Shown piece by piece: positions 1 through 7,624 of a DNA stretch of 64,000 bases. The first letter of the stretch is position 1, and each line of letters starts with the position of its first letter. The translations under genes and the position numbers were made by a program. Below the pieces are notes generated by a model. The model did no database searches and was not told the origin of the DNA. It saw only the letters and a program-made list of their open reading frames with translations. The stretch comes from Acholeplasma laidlawii (GTDB lineage: Bacteria; Bacillota_I; Bacilli_A; Acholeplasmatales; Acholeplasmataceae): the NCBI RefSeq assembly GCF_015709225.1, contig NZ_JADNRS010000024.1, forward strand, positions 1 through 64,000, in the 5' to 3' direction.

Positions 1-749
1 CCATCTGCGACTTGGAATAATACTTCTTTTCCATCGACACCATCTGTTCCATTTGTTCCATTGGCTCCAGTGATCGTGGCGAGATCAATTAAATTATTCC
101 ATGTTAGGTCTCCGGCATATTGCCATTGGATAAACCCTTCACTCACTTGGAAGGTTACTTGTTTGCCGTTAATACCATCCACGCCATCTTGTCCAGCAGG
201 TCCCACTAAACTTGTAAGCTCTACTAAATTTGTCCAGGATGAATCTCCAGTGTATTGCCATTGGATATAACCACCCGATACTTGGAATAAAACTTCTCGT
301 CCCGGATTTCCTTGAGGACCTCTAACCGTCTCTAACCATTCTTCATACGTACCACTAAAACTACCCGATGTAGTCGATAATGTATAGAGTGTCATGAGTT
401 GAGTCTTCAAAGAATCGTATTGTAAATTCAAGTTAATCGTAGTCGATTTCCCCTGATAGGTGATTGTTATTTGATGTTCTCCGACATTTGAAAGTAATGA
501 TAGATGCTCTTCCGTTAACATGGATTCTGTGATAGGTATAATTTGAAATTTTCCATCAGAAAAAGTAACTCTTATACTGATAGTTGATAAGTCAAAATCA
601 TCAACATTATAATTAGGTTTTAATGTTGAAATTTCAACTTGAATTGATTCGACAGTAACTTCTTCTGTAATGTTTTGACATGCTGCAAGGGTAAAAATTG
701 AAAATAATAACAACAATAAAGCCCCTATTTTTCTAATATTTATATTCAT
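1..749 (-). CDS. Collagen-like repeat surface lipoprotein (5' part, runs off left edge)
   Basis: The gene begins at an ATG behind a strong GGAGGGG ribosome site (753-760) and continues past the window edge, so at least 249 codons are seen. Residues 1-23 form a lipoprotein signal with a hydrophobic core and a lipobox ending LAAC. About residues 30-100 look like a bacterial Ig-like domain. From about residue 130 there is a repeated unit of about 45 residues: a beta-type module with the signature FQVS-G-IQWQY-GD--W-NL, then a Gly-X-Y collagen-like stretch (GPAGQDGVDGINGK, GANGTNGTDGVDGK). Two full units and the start of a third are visible. It is probably membrane-anchored and exposed on the surface. 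The function is unknown; adhesion or a stalk is inference. The gene is transcribed away from the rest of the window. Confidence 0.88.
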   Translation of the reverse strand, partial: MNINIRKIGALLLLLFSIFTLAACQNITEEVTVESIQVEISTLKPNYNVDDFDLSTISIRVTFSDGKFQIIPITESMLTEEHLSLLSNVGEHQITITYQGKSTTINLNLQYDSLKTQLMTLYTLSTTSGSFSGTYEEWLETVRGPQGNPGREVLFQVSGGYIQWQYTGDSSWTNLVELTSLVGPAGQDGVDGINGKQVTFQVSEGFIQWQYAGDLTWNNLIDLATITGANGTNGTDGVDGKEVLFQVAD

Positions 750-776
750 AAACCCCTCCCGGATATACTTATATTA

Positions 777-782
777 ATTATA
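777..782 (-). promoter_or_regulatory. Extended -10 promoter of the collagen-like lipoprotein
   Basis: On the minus strand TGATATAAT forms an extended -10 element 28 bases before the ATG. No good -35 is present at 16-18 bases, as is common for extended -10 promoters. Confidence 0.5.
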
Positions 783-845
783 TCACAGATAAACAGTTAT
801 TGAAGGGGCTTTCTTGTCTGAAAAATTAGGACTTGAATATACTTG

Positions 846-985
846 TTAACTTTTGATTTCTTCCCCATTATTAAACTTAAACGTGGTACTTTTATCTTCT
901 GACTTACTCAGATTTGCGACAAATGTTTTCATATTAAGCTCTTGTACCTTTTTATTGGTTCTAGTATCTATGAGTTCAGAATTTA
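846..985 (-). pseudogene. Short coding remnant, possible recombinase C-terminus
   Basis: An open stretch of about 46 codons between in-frame stops has no start codon or ribosome site. It ends in a basic/beta-type tail (KFNNGEEIKS). That style of ending is seen at the C-terminus of large serine recombinases, but the fragment is too short to assign. It converges on another remnant on the plus strand. I read it as gene debris; it may be spurious. Confidence 0.25.
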
Positions 986-1210
986 GTCATCGATGAACTT
1001 GATTCAGAGATTTTAAGTACATTCATCTATAAAATGATATCAGTCAGTCCAAATGAGATCGTATACTGTATTGCTGGAACCAAGAATTATTCAGACAATG
1101 AGTTCAAAGAACGACGTTTTGAGTTCTTAAAAACTGAACCAATCATTGTGGAAACATATCACACACCTGACGGCTTAGCTAAGATGTTATATCGGGTTGT
1201 AGTGATATAA
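974..1210 (+). pseudogene. Remnant of a large serine recombinase-like C-terminus
   Basis: An open frame of 78 codons follows an in-frame TGA at 971 and ends with TAA, with no start codon or ribosome site. The translation contains FIYKMISVSPNEIVYCIAG, which resembles the C-terminal segment of large serine recombinases (a helix ending KI, then a beta strand with EI-F/Y-C). The upstream catalytic part is absent. It sits between intact genes in a stretch that also holds repeats resembling insertion-sequence ends, so it is probably the relic of a decayed mobile element. The family assignment is by eye and uncertain. Confidence 0.4.
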
Positions 1211-1268
1211 TTTTTTACGAAATAGATGTTCTCACACTCAAGAAAATATATGCTTAAAGCATAGTTTG

Positions 1269-1304
1269 ATGTTTCCACATTGATTTCGATATGTTTCCAC
1301 ATTG
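1269..1304. repeat. Two direct copies of ATGTTTCCACATTG, IS-end-like
   Basis: The 14-mer ATGTTTCCACATTG occurs at 1269-1282 and again at 1291-1304, exactly 22 bases apart. The inverted 12-mer GTGGAAACATAT occurs at 1148-1159. Spaced copies of a short CAATGTGGAAACAT-type motif are typical of the multiple transposase binding sites at insertion-sequence ends such as the IS21 family. No transposase gene is near, so this would be a solitary relic. Confidence 0.4.
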
Positions 1305-1310
1305 GGCAAA

Positions 1311-1358
1311 AAGTAAAAAAGAAGCATTTAACCCAGTTTTAAAGGGGTAAATGCTTCT
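1311..1358 (-). terminator. Rho-independent terminator of the rRNA methyltransferase operon
   Basis: The stem GAAGCATTTAACCC pairs with GGGGTAAATGCTTC with one bulge. On the minus strand it is followed by a run of six T, 20-60 bases after the stop codon. Confidence 0.85.
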
Positions 1359-1382
1359 TGTTCTATTGTATGAATGGCTTTG

Positions 1383-2531
1383 TTAAGCGGTTTTTAGAGA
1401 AAGCAATACGATGTTTTCAACGTGTGGTGTGTAACTAAACATATCAAATGGTAATATTTTAGTTAGATTATAAAAGTTTCTTAATTGCTTATAATCTCTT
1501 TCTTGAGTATCTGGATTGCATGATACATACACAATTTTTTTAGGTTTTAGTTTTAATACAGTTTGGATAAATTTAAGACTTGCACCATCTCTTGCTGGGT
1601 CCATAATTAATGTATCTACCTTGTCAGTAAAATTTTCTATGGTTTGCTCCACATCACCTAAAATAAATTCTGCGTTAGTAATTTGATTCAAACGCTTATT
1701 ATCGATAGCATCTTTATGAGATGCTGGATTAATTTCTAATCCGTACACTTTTTTAGCGTACTTAGATGCTAGCAATGTGATTGTCCCAATTCCTGAATAA
1801 GCATCAATGACTATATCCGTTTTTTCAATATTCGCAAACTCAAATACTTTATCATATAAATTAAACATTTGCATCGGGTTAATTTGATAGAATGCATTTG
1901 CAGATATCTTAAAATTTATATCAGCGATACTATCGATGATAAAGCCCTTACCATACAAAATACGTTGTTCTTCTAGTAAAACAAACTTAGTATCTTTTTT
2001 ATGAATATTTTGAATAATAGTTTTTACATTTGGGTGTAGTGCAATGAGCTCATTTACAATCTTTTTATGATTTGGAAAATTATTTAACTGGGTAGAAAAG
2101 ATAACCATTAAATCACCCGTTTTAAATGATTTTCTAATCATAACATGCTTAATAATACCTTGTCTATAATTTTTAGCATAAGCTTTATGCTTATATTTAA
2201 TTAATAACTTTTCAATGGTTTCAAACACTAAATCAATGTCTTTATCATGTAAAAAATGACCTAGTTTAGGTTTAATTTTTGTAGTGCCTTCAATAAATAA
2301 ACCTAACCGTATTTGTTGGTTATTATTGACATTGACATTGGTTGCAGATAATACCGCTTTATGTCTATAACCTCTAGGTACTGGATTTGGTACTATTGGT
2401 AAAACCTCTTTATTAAAAAGAGACTTAATGTATTTTTCTTTTTGTTTTAATTGGTCTTTATAAGGCATTTGTTCAAAAGATGAAGTATCTAGTGTTTCAA
2501 ATGCTATATCATCATTATAGTCTTTACTCAT
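1383..2531 (-). CDS. TrmA/RumA-family 23S rRNA (uracil-5-)-methyltransferase, RlmD-like
   Basis: This SAM-dependent methyltransferase probably makes 5-methyluridine in 23S rRNA. Visible signatures are the SAM-binding DAYSGIGTITLLA (about residue 245), the DPARDG motif (about 312) and the catalytic cysteine in VSCNP (about 338). At 382 residues it is short for the family: there is no N-terminal TRAM domain, and the four-cysteine iron-sulfur cluster of RumA is absent, the region before PRGYRHK having no cysteines. It overlaps the upstream Nudix gene by four bases and so belongs to the same transcript. The start is supported by AAAAGGAC. The exact target uridine cannot be read from the sequence; a tRNA substrate is less likely. 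Confidence 0.85.
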   Translation of the reverse strand: MSKDYNDDIAFETLDTSSFEQMPYKDQLKQKEKYIKSLFNKEVLPIVPNPVPRGYRHKAVLSATNVNVNNNQQIRLGLFIEGTTKIKPKLGHFLHDKDIDLVFETIEKLLIKYKHKAYAKNYRQGIIKHVMIRKSFKTGDLMVIFSTQLNNFPNHKKIVNELIALHPNVKTIIQNIHKKDTKFVLLEEQRILYGKGFIIDSIADINFKISANAFYQINPMQMFNLYDKVFEFANIEKTDIVIDAYSGIGTITLLASKYAKKVYGLEINPASHKDAIDNKRLNQITNAEFILGDVEQTIENFTDKVDTLIMDPARDGASLKFIQTVLKLKPKKIVYVSCNPDTQERDYKQLRNFYNLTKILPFDMFSYTPHVENIVLLSLKTA

Positions 2532-2944
2532 TTTATGTCCTTTTTCAATTCTTTAGTTAGCTTAATAAAGGCTATTTTATCATTGTCATATGTTAAGTAT
2601 TGTAATACTTGTTCATAGTTGTACCAACCAGCATGTAAAACTTCAGAGACTTGTTGAGTAATCTTTTGGTTTAGTGCTTCACCTAAAAAATAATAAACAT
2701 CTTTATAAATACCATTTGGCATCAAGTATGTAATAGTTTCCATTTTATTTGAAGCAACTTCGTAAAGAATACCAGTTTCTTCACTCACTTCTCTTATTGC
2801 TGTATCCATAATGGATTCATTTTTTTCTACATGACCTTTAGGAAATGAAAAATGATTTCCATTTTTATTTTGAATCATTAAAAATAGATATTGATCGTCT
2901 ACTTTTGTATATACGACTGCACCTGCAGATACTTCTTTAACCAT
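2528..2944 (-). CDS. Nudix hydrolase
   Basis: A 138-residue single-domain Nudix protein that should hydrolyse a nucleoside diphosphate linked to another moiety. The Nudix box starts at GHVEKNES and continues to REVSEETGI at about residues 37-60, with the metal-binding glutamates intact. Preceding FSFPKGH resembles the MutT/diadenosine tetraphosphatase subgroup, but substrate specificity cannot be decided. Start supported by AAGGATAA. It overlaps the genes on both sides by a few bases, so it is co-transcribed with the membrane protein upstream and the rRNA methyltransferase downstream. Confidence 0.85.
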   Translation of the reverse strand: MVKEVSAGAVVYTKVDDQYLFLMIQNKNGNHFSFPKGHVEKNESIMDTAIREVSEETGILYEVASNKMETITYLMPNGIYKDVYYFLGEALNQKITQQVSEVLHAGWYNYEQVLQYLTYDNDKIAFIKLTKELKKDIK

Positions 2945-3386
2945 GATTTATCCTTTCATCTACATAAGTAGTAATCTTTAGTACTACTTTAGATGTAAAA
3001 TGTTTTAATTCGATATTTTTAATACCTTGTTTCGTATGTAATGTAAGTAACTTTTGTTGTTCATCGTAACTATATTTTATGATATCAACAAAACGAGTAC
3101 TATCCTTTTCAAATTGTAGAAATAGCATTTTAAGATAGCTTGTATCTTTATCCTTTAAACCAAATGAGATACTATCTTTGGTTAGAATCACATTATCTTT
3201 TCTAATAATTCTACTGCCTAAGCTAAATACTAAAATGATTAGTAAGATGAATATTGTTGTGATAGTGAGCAAAGGATCATTATCATACATGACACTTAAT
3301 ACTATACATACGATAGATAGTAAATTAAACGGTGTTAAAATACCTATAAATTTCCACAAACGCTTATTGGGCATGTAAATAATCAT
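2937..3386 (-). CDS. Small membrane protein of unknown function
   Basis: 149 residues with two adjacent hydrophobic helices at about residues 12-32 and 38-57 joined by a short polar turn (YDNDP), then a soluble C-terminal half rich in beta-forming residues. This layout resembles small PH-like membrane proteins, but no motif is convincing. It is the first gene of a three-gene operon with the Nudix hydrolase and the methyltransferase, and overlaps the Nudix gene by eight bases. Start supported by AAAGGAAG seven bases before ATG. I do not recognise a function. Confidence 0.7.
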   Translation of the reverse strand: MIIYMPNKRLWKFIGILTPFNLLSIVCIVLSVMYDNDPLLTITTIFILLIILVFSLGSRIIRKDNVILTKDSISFGLKDKDTSYLKMLFLQFEKDSTRFVDIIKYSYDEQQKLLTLHTKQGIKNIELKHFTSKVVLKITTYVDERINHG

Positions 3387-3424
3387 TTAAATACTTCCTT
3401 TATTAATCTATTACTATTATAAAC

Positions 3425-3449
3425 GAAAAAGAGCCTTTTTGGCCCTTTA
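3425..3449 (-). terminator. Terminator of the mhq-type operon
   Basis: On the minus strand AAAGGGCC pairs with GGCTCTTT around a loop of five A and is followed by TTTT. It lies just after the stop codon of the esterase gene. Confidence 0.75.
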
Positions 3450-3455
3450 ATAAGT

Positions 3456-4049
3456 TTATTTCGTTAACCATTTCTTTAAATCTTCTAAAATTTCTTGATT
3501 TATTTGGTGACCACCTTGATGTTTATTCACATAGACATTGGCATGTGCAGCTTTTAGTGCATCAACGAGCCTATCATTTTCCTTATTTTTAACATAAGGA
3601 TCATTATCTGATGTTGCAATAAATATATCCACACCCGTTAAATCTTTAAAAGGTTTATTTGGTTGTAAAAAGACTGGGCTTAATAGTACAACTTTCTTTA
3701 AAATAGGTCCATATAGTTGAAGGAGAGATTCTAAAATATTTGCACCATTAGAAAATCCCAACCCAACCATTTGACTTTGATCAAGTCCATAGTTTGTTAT
3801 GCTTAAACTGATAAACTCATTTAGATTCGTTGTCTCATCTTCTAAGTTTTTGATATCATAGTTACCTATACCATGCCTTTTAAAGAATCTGTTCATACCT
3901 TGTTCATTCACATTGCCTCTAGGTGATAATATATTAAAGGTAGGGTTTAAGTAATTTACTAGGGGCACCAAATCATTTTCATCACCACCCGTACCATGTA
4001 GTGCTAAAAATGTAGATTCGCTTTTCTTATTTAAAAAGATGTGTTTCAT
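3456..4049 (-). CDS. mhqD: MhqD-like carboxylesterase/phospholipase (alpha/beta hydrolase)
   Basis: A 197-residue serine hydrolase. The oxyanion region is LHGTGGDENDL (residues 18-28), the nucleophile elbow is GFSNGAN (about 98-104), the acid is in SDNDPY (about 147-152) and the histidine in GGHQI (about 179-183). This is the YodD/MhqD branch of the phospholipase/carboxylesterase family, which in Bacillus is induced by hydroquinones. Its start codon overlaps the stop of the MarR gene (ATGA), so it is the last gene of the quinone-response operon and is translationally coupled. The natural substrate is not known. Confidence 0.85.
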   Translation of the reverse strand: MKHIFLNKKSESTFLALHGTGGDENDLVPLVNYLNPTFNILSPRGNVNEQGMNRFFKRHGIGNYDIKNLEDETTNLNEFISLSITNYGLDQSQMVGLGFSNGANILESLLQLYGPILKKVVLLSPVFLQPNKPFKDLTGVDIFIATSDNDPYVKNKENDRLVDALKAAHANVYVNKHQGGHQINQEILEDLKKWLTK

Positions 4050-4492
4050 TTAATCAATTCCTCCATATCTATGGCATGATAGCCTAGTTTTTTTAAAGCT
4101 TGATGAAGTAACTCTTGTTCTTCTTTAGAAAGAATTGAAAACACTTGATTCATGACCTTATAGTGTTTAGGTAAGATCTCATCAGCATACTTTTTACCCT
4201 CTATGCTAAGTTCAACATAAAATGTTCGCTTATCATCGGGATCTTGAGTACGTGTAATATAACCCTTTTCTTCTAGTTTATCGAGTACATAAGTCATTGA
4301 AGAATTAGGTATTAAAACCATTTGACACATCGTATTTACAGAGACTTTACCCTTTTGATATAGCGCTTCTAATGCTGCAAATTCATTTACAGTTAAGTTA
4401 TAGTTTTTAACATCTTTTTTTACAATTTGTTCAACCGACTGAACTGCTCTAAATAAAATGCGCATTGTCTTTAAATTATCCGTTTCTATCAT
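4046..4492 (-). CDS. mhqR: MarR-family repressor, MhqR-like
   Basis: A 148-residue winged-helix regulator of the MarR type. Visible parts are the N-terminal dimerisation helix, a recognition helix in SVNTMCQMVLIPNSSMTYVL (about residues 50-70), and the wing signature RTQDPDDKRTFYVELS (about 82-97). It lies within the operon of two ring-cleaving dioxygenases and the MhqD-like esterase, and an 18-bp palindrome matching the Bacillus MhqR box overlaps the operon promoter, so autoregulated repression relieved by quinones is likely. A cysteine (in MCQM) could take part in sensing; this is inference. The gene follows the second dioxygenase by nine bases. Confidence 0.88.
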   Translation of the reverse strand: MIETDNLKTMRILFRAVQSVEQIVKKDVKNYNLTVNEFAALEALYQKGKVSVNTMCQMVLIPNSSMTYVLDKLEEKGYITRTQDPDDKRTFYVELSIEGKKYADEILPKHYKVMNQVFSILSKEEQELLHQALKKLGYHAIDMEELIK

Positions 4493-4501
4493 GACCTTCT
4501 C

Positions 4502-5488
4502 CTATAAATATTCTTTATTAAATACTTTCGTACTGCGTACAGTATCAAAATGTTTAACAACACTTTCAACATATGATCTTTTATTAATAAATGCCGGTGG
4601 TAAAGCTAACTTTTCACCTAATATCTCATATGTTTCTTCGTGGTCGATGAAGCCTGGTTCATCCGTTGCTAGTTCAAATAAAATACCTGGATATAATCTT
4701 GTATATACAGATTCAAAGTAATAACGATCAACATAACCAGAGTGTGGTGCACCTAACTTTGTTAAATGATTTGCCCATGCATCAAGTGACTTTCTTGTAT
4801 CTACTCTAAACGCTACGTGATGTACACCACCATAGCCTTGAGTACCTGGGGGTAAAAGTAGACTTTCTTCAACAATGACTGATGCACCATTTCCACCTTC
4901 ACCCATTTCAAATAAGTGAAGCGACCCTTCAACTTTTACTTCTTTAATGTTAAATACGCCTTCCAATATGTTTTTCATAGACTCTAAGCGGTTTACCGTA
5001 AAATACACTGGTCCTAATCCATAAATACCAAATTCATTCGGTACTGGTCCTTTTAACCAAGGTGTACCAGGCTTAACACCTGGAATCCCTTCATCTGAAA
5101 ATAGTGCATAAGGTTGTCCATCGAAGTCATTAAAGTAAATTGTTTTTCTTCCAAATACTATACGGATATCTGTATGTTTTACTTCATATTTATCAAATCG
5201 TTTGATCCAATAATTTAATGCTTCATCACTAGGTACTCTAAAGCCACTTCTTGATATTTCATTCACACCATGTCTCGCTTGAGGAATCCCCTTAAAATCA
5301 AAGAAAGTAATATCTGTACCAGGACTTCCTTTATCATCTGCAAAGAATAAGTGATAGGTGTTAATATCATCTTGATTCACAGTTTTCTTTACTAATCTTA
5401 AACCTAATACATTTGTGTAAAAATCATAAATTTTGGGAGCACTACTAGTAATTGCAGTAATATGGTGAATACCTAATAAATTTGTCAT
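4502..5488 (-). CDS. mhqO: Ring-cleaving dioxygenase, MhqO-like (glyoxalase/VOC superfamily)
   Basis: A 328-residue protein with two vicinal-oxygen-chelate modules. Metal-ligand signatures are GIHHITAI near the N-terminus and GVHHVAFRV at about residue 220, with a third ligand glutamate expected in the strand around GILFELATDEPGF (about 268-280). In Bacillus the MhqA/MhqO proteins degrade hydroquinones and related electrophiles. The start overlaps the stop of the upstream, longer paralogue by four bases, and the MarR gene follows nine bases later. Full length for the family, no anomaly. The aromatic substrate is inferred from family and context. Confidence 0.88.
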   Translation of the reverse strand: MTNLLGIHHITAITSSAPKIYDFYTNVLGLRLVKKTVNQDDINTYHLFFADDKGSPGTDITFFDFKGIPQARHGVNEISRSGFRVPSDEALNYWIKRFDKYEVKHTDIRIVFGRKTIYFNDFDGQPYALFSDEGIPGVKPGTPWLKGPVPNEFGIYGLGPVYFTVNRLESMKNILEGVFNIKEVKVEGSLHLFEMGEGGNGASVIVEESLLLPPGTQGYGGVHHVAFRVDTRKSLDAWANHLTKLGAPHSGYVDRYYFESVYTRLYPGILFELATDEPGFIDHEETYEILGEKLALPPAFINKRSYVESVVKHFDTVRSTKVFNKEYL

Positions 5489-6678
5489 TGTACGTTACCT
5501 TTTTTCCTTTTGAGTTCTTGGAAGTTCCCATCTTCGTCTTCTATCTTAATGTTTTGTAGATTATTTTGAATTGCGCCTCGAATACTTTTTACATATCTAT
5601 GTCTAAGCTCTTGTCGTTCTTCAATTTCTTTATCTGTTAAAGTTCTTACTTTAGCTTCTTTTGCATAATAGTTAATTTTATTTAATAAATCTTGATGTGC
5701 CTTCCAGCGTTCGTATTCATCCTTGTTTTGATAAGGATACTCATAAAGACTATCAATGTTTTTAACAAACAGTGGCATGAGTTTAGCTTCAACTTCATCC
5801 TTCAAGTGCATATAATGTGGTGGCATATAAAGATCTGGTGCTTCTTTATAATCGCTATCTGTTTCAAAACCTGGGGTTAATGTTGCTAGTTCAATAATCA
5901 CACCACCTGGTTCTCTATAATATAGGGATTTAAAAAATTTCCTATCCTTGATGCCATTAATTGTAAATCCTTTAGCTTCTAATTTGGTTTTCCAAGTTTC
6001 AATTTCAGATGATTCGACACCAAAAGCAATATGGTGAACCGAACCAGCGCCCATACTTGAACGACCAGTTTTATGTTTATATACATCTACATATCTACCA
6101 AGTATGCGACCTGTATCTAGTCTGATGTAATCATTATCTTCTTTGACAACAGTTAATCCTAAATCATTTGTTAAATGTTCTACCGTGCCCTTATAATTTG
6201 ACGAATATATAAGTGCCCCATAAAAACCTTTAATTGCTACATCTTTTGTAACACCATGAAACTCAAATAAGTTTTGATTACCTTCACTTGCTTCAATCAA
6301 TTCACTTTTAATACCATGAGAATCAGTAAATCTTAGAAACTTATTTCCTAATCTTTCATGTGCTTCAAATGCTACGTTAAATTGAGTAAGTCTATTTTTC
6401 CAAAAATCTAATGAGCCTACAGGTACCATGTAACTTGTTACACCAACCTGCCCATCTCCGACCATACCTTCTTTATAATGATTCGGCCATGGGAAGAATG
6501 TGATTGCTGTACCTAAATCTGCATTGTGGTTTCCATAATATAGATGATACACATTGTGATCATCAAAGTTTAATGTTCTCTTAATTAATTTTAATCCTAA
6601 TACACCTGCATAGAAATCAACATTTTCTTGTGCGTGCCATACGATTGTTGAAATATGATGTATTCCTTGTATTTTCAT
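5485..6678 (-). CDS. mhqA: MhqA-like ring-cleaving dioxygenase fused to a C-terminal DUF896/YnzC domain
   Basis: 397 residues. Residues 1-310 form the two-module VOC dioxygenase (GIHHISTIVW at the N-terminus, SVHHIAFGV at about 213, VIIELATLTPGF at about 260). The remaining 85 residues are not part of the dioxygenase: the segment from LLNKINYYAKEAKVRTLTD through RHRYVKSIRGAIQNNLQNIK and DEDGN closely follows the DUF896/YnzC pattern (INELA-KAK---LT-EE--E---LR--Y---FR---+N-L-+IKI-D-+GN). Such domains are normally free-standing proteins of about 75 residues. First gene of the quinone-response operon, starting behind GAGGTAAT, with the operator about 30 bases upstream. The fusion is in one uninterrupted frame. 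Confidence 0.87.
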   Translation of the reverse strand: MKIQGIHHISTIVWHAQENVDFYAGVLGLKLIKRTLNFDDHNVYHLYYGNHNADLGTAITFFPWPNHYKEGMVGDGQVGVTSYMVPVGSLDFWKNRLTQFNVAFEAHERLGNKFLRFTDSHGIKSELIEASEGNQNLFEFHGVTKDVAIKGFYGALIYSSNYKGTVEHLTNDLGLTVVKEDNDYIRLDTGRILGRYVDVYKHKTGRSSMGAGSVHHIAFGVESSEIETWKTKLEAKGFTINGIKDRKFFKSLYYREPGGVIIELATLTPGFETDSDYKEAPDLYMPPHYMHLKDEVEAKLMPLFVKNIDSLYEYPYQNKDEYERWKAHQDLLNKINYYAKEAKVRTLTDKEIEERQELRHRYVKSIRGAIQNNLQNIKIEDEDGNFQELKRKKGNVQ

Positions 6679-6703
6679 ATATATTACCTCATTTCATGGT
6701 TAC

Positions 6704-6709
6704 ATTATA
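6704..6709 (-). promoter_or_regulatory. -10 element of the mhq operon
   Basis: TATAAT on the minus strand, 26-31 bases before the first dioxygenase gene. A weak -35 (TGGAAA) is at 17 bases. The operator palindrome overlaps the spacer and the edge of this element. Confidence 0.6.
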
Positions 6710-6725
6710 TTTCGAATTCGAAATA
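6708..6725. promoter_or_regulatory. MhqR-type operator, perfect 18-bp palindrome
   Basis: TATTTCGAATTCGAAATA reads identically on both strands. It differs by one position per half-site from the Bacillus MhqR box as I recall it (TATCTCGAATTCGAGATA). It lies in the spacer and over the -10 of the operon that encodes the MarR-family repressor, where binding would block RNA polymerase. Confidence 0.8.
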
Positions 6726-6757
6726 ATTTCCATCAATATGCTTTTTTAGGTAAATTG

Positions 6758-6766
6758 TGGTATAAT
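6758..6766 (+). promoter_or_regulatory. Extended -10 promoter of the prephenate dehydratase-like gene
   Basis: TGGTATAAT gives TGn plus a consensus -10, 51 bases before the ATG. It is divergent from the mhq promoter, about 35 bases from its operator. Confidence 0.6.
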
Positions 6767-6817
6767 ATATAAGGATTTAACACAAATTCACGACTACACA
6801 TCAGGAAAAAGATAACT

Positions 6818-7624
6818 ATGTCAAAACTTATTACACTAGGTTCAAACTTAAATTTCTCTAGTATTTCTGCAACAAAGTTTATTAAAGCACTTAATTTAGA
6901 TGTTGATGTAAGTTATGAACATAGCATTGATAGCGCCTTTAAAGCCCTTGAAGGTGCCGACTACTTAGTGTTACCTATAGAAAATGCAATCGATGGTTAT
7001 ATCCAAAGAACACTTGATCTAATCTATAAGTATGACTACTTCATTACACATGTCAATGAACTACCCGTAGACTTTAGTTTAGTTACAAATGAGGTGTCCT
7101 TAGATTTAGTTGATACCATCTATGTACAGTTTAAAGCAAAAAACCAATGTCTAAACTTTCTAGAATCCTTACCTAATGTAAAGTATATTATTACAGATTC
7201 TAATTCAGAGAGTTTAGATAAACTATTAAACCATGAATTAAACAGTGCAGCAATTATACCAAAACACTTAATTGATAGGCACTTCTTACTTACCATTCAT
7301 AATATTCATGATGATGAGCTTAATCATACGAGATTTGCCTTTATTGAAAAACGAAAAATCATGCCTAAGCATAAAATAGAACTTAAGGCACTATTATCTA
7401 TCCAACCTAAAATAGATAAGGTTGGATTACTCTACAACTTATTACAACATTTTAAAAACTTAAATATAAATTTGAGTTCAATTATTTCAAGACCAAAAAC
7501 TGATAAAACGAGTCCCTATCATTTCTTTTTAGAAATTGATACACAACTTGATCAATTATCTGAGTTAACCACGAAACTAACATCCGATAATCAGTTAAAT
7601 ATTAAAATATTAGGAGTGTACTAA
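6818..7624 (+). CDS. pheA: Prephenate dehydratase-like protein with ACT domain
   Basis: 268 residues. Residues 1-180 match the periplasmic-binding-like prephenate dehydratase fold: VLPIENAIDGYIQRTLDLIY (about 57-76) and the signature NHTRFAFIE (about 166-174), whose threonine is the key catalytic residue. Residues 190-268 form an ACT domain with GLLYNLLQHFKNLNINLSSI and ISRPK, the site where phenylalanine binds in true enzymes (usually ESRP). The N-terminal motif is weak: GSNLNFSS instead of GPxGTFS, so activity is not assured. The enzyme would convert prephenate to phenylpyruvate. No other aromatic-pathway gene is in the window. The next gene starts directly at its stop codon. Confidence 0.75.
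   Translation: MSKLITLGSNLNFSSISATKFIKALNLDVDVSYEHSIDSAFKALEGADYLVLPIENAIDGYIQRTLDLIYKYDYFITHVNELPVDFSLVTNEVSLDLVDTIYVQFKAKNQCLNFLESLPNVKYIITDSNSESLDKLLNHELNSAAIIPKHLIDRHFLLTIHNIHDDELNHTRFAFIEKRKIMPKHKIELKALLSIQPKIDKVGLLYNLLQHFKNLNINLSSIISRPKTDKTSPYHFFLEIDTQLDQLSELTTKLTSDNQLNIKILGVY

Larger units (their letters stand above)
750..1382. other. Non-coding stretch with gene debris
   Basis: This is the only stretch longer than 300 bases without an intact gene. It holds the lipoprotein promoter, two short convergent remnants, the IS-end-like repeats and the terminator of the next gene. No tRNA or structured RNA was recognised. Confidence 0.6.

Noticed and set aside
61-270. Plus-strand open frame at the left edge
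   Set aside because: It is antisense to the collagen-like repeats, whose minus-strand frame has signal peptide, lipobox and ribosome site.
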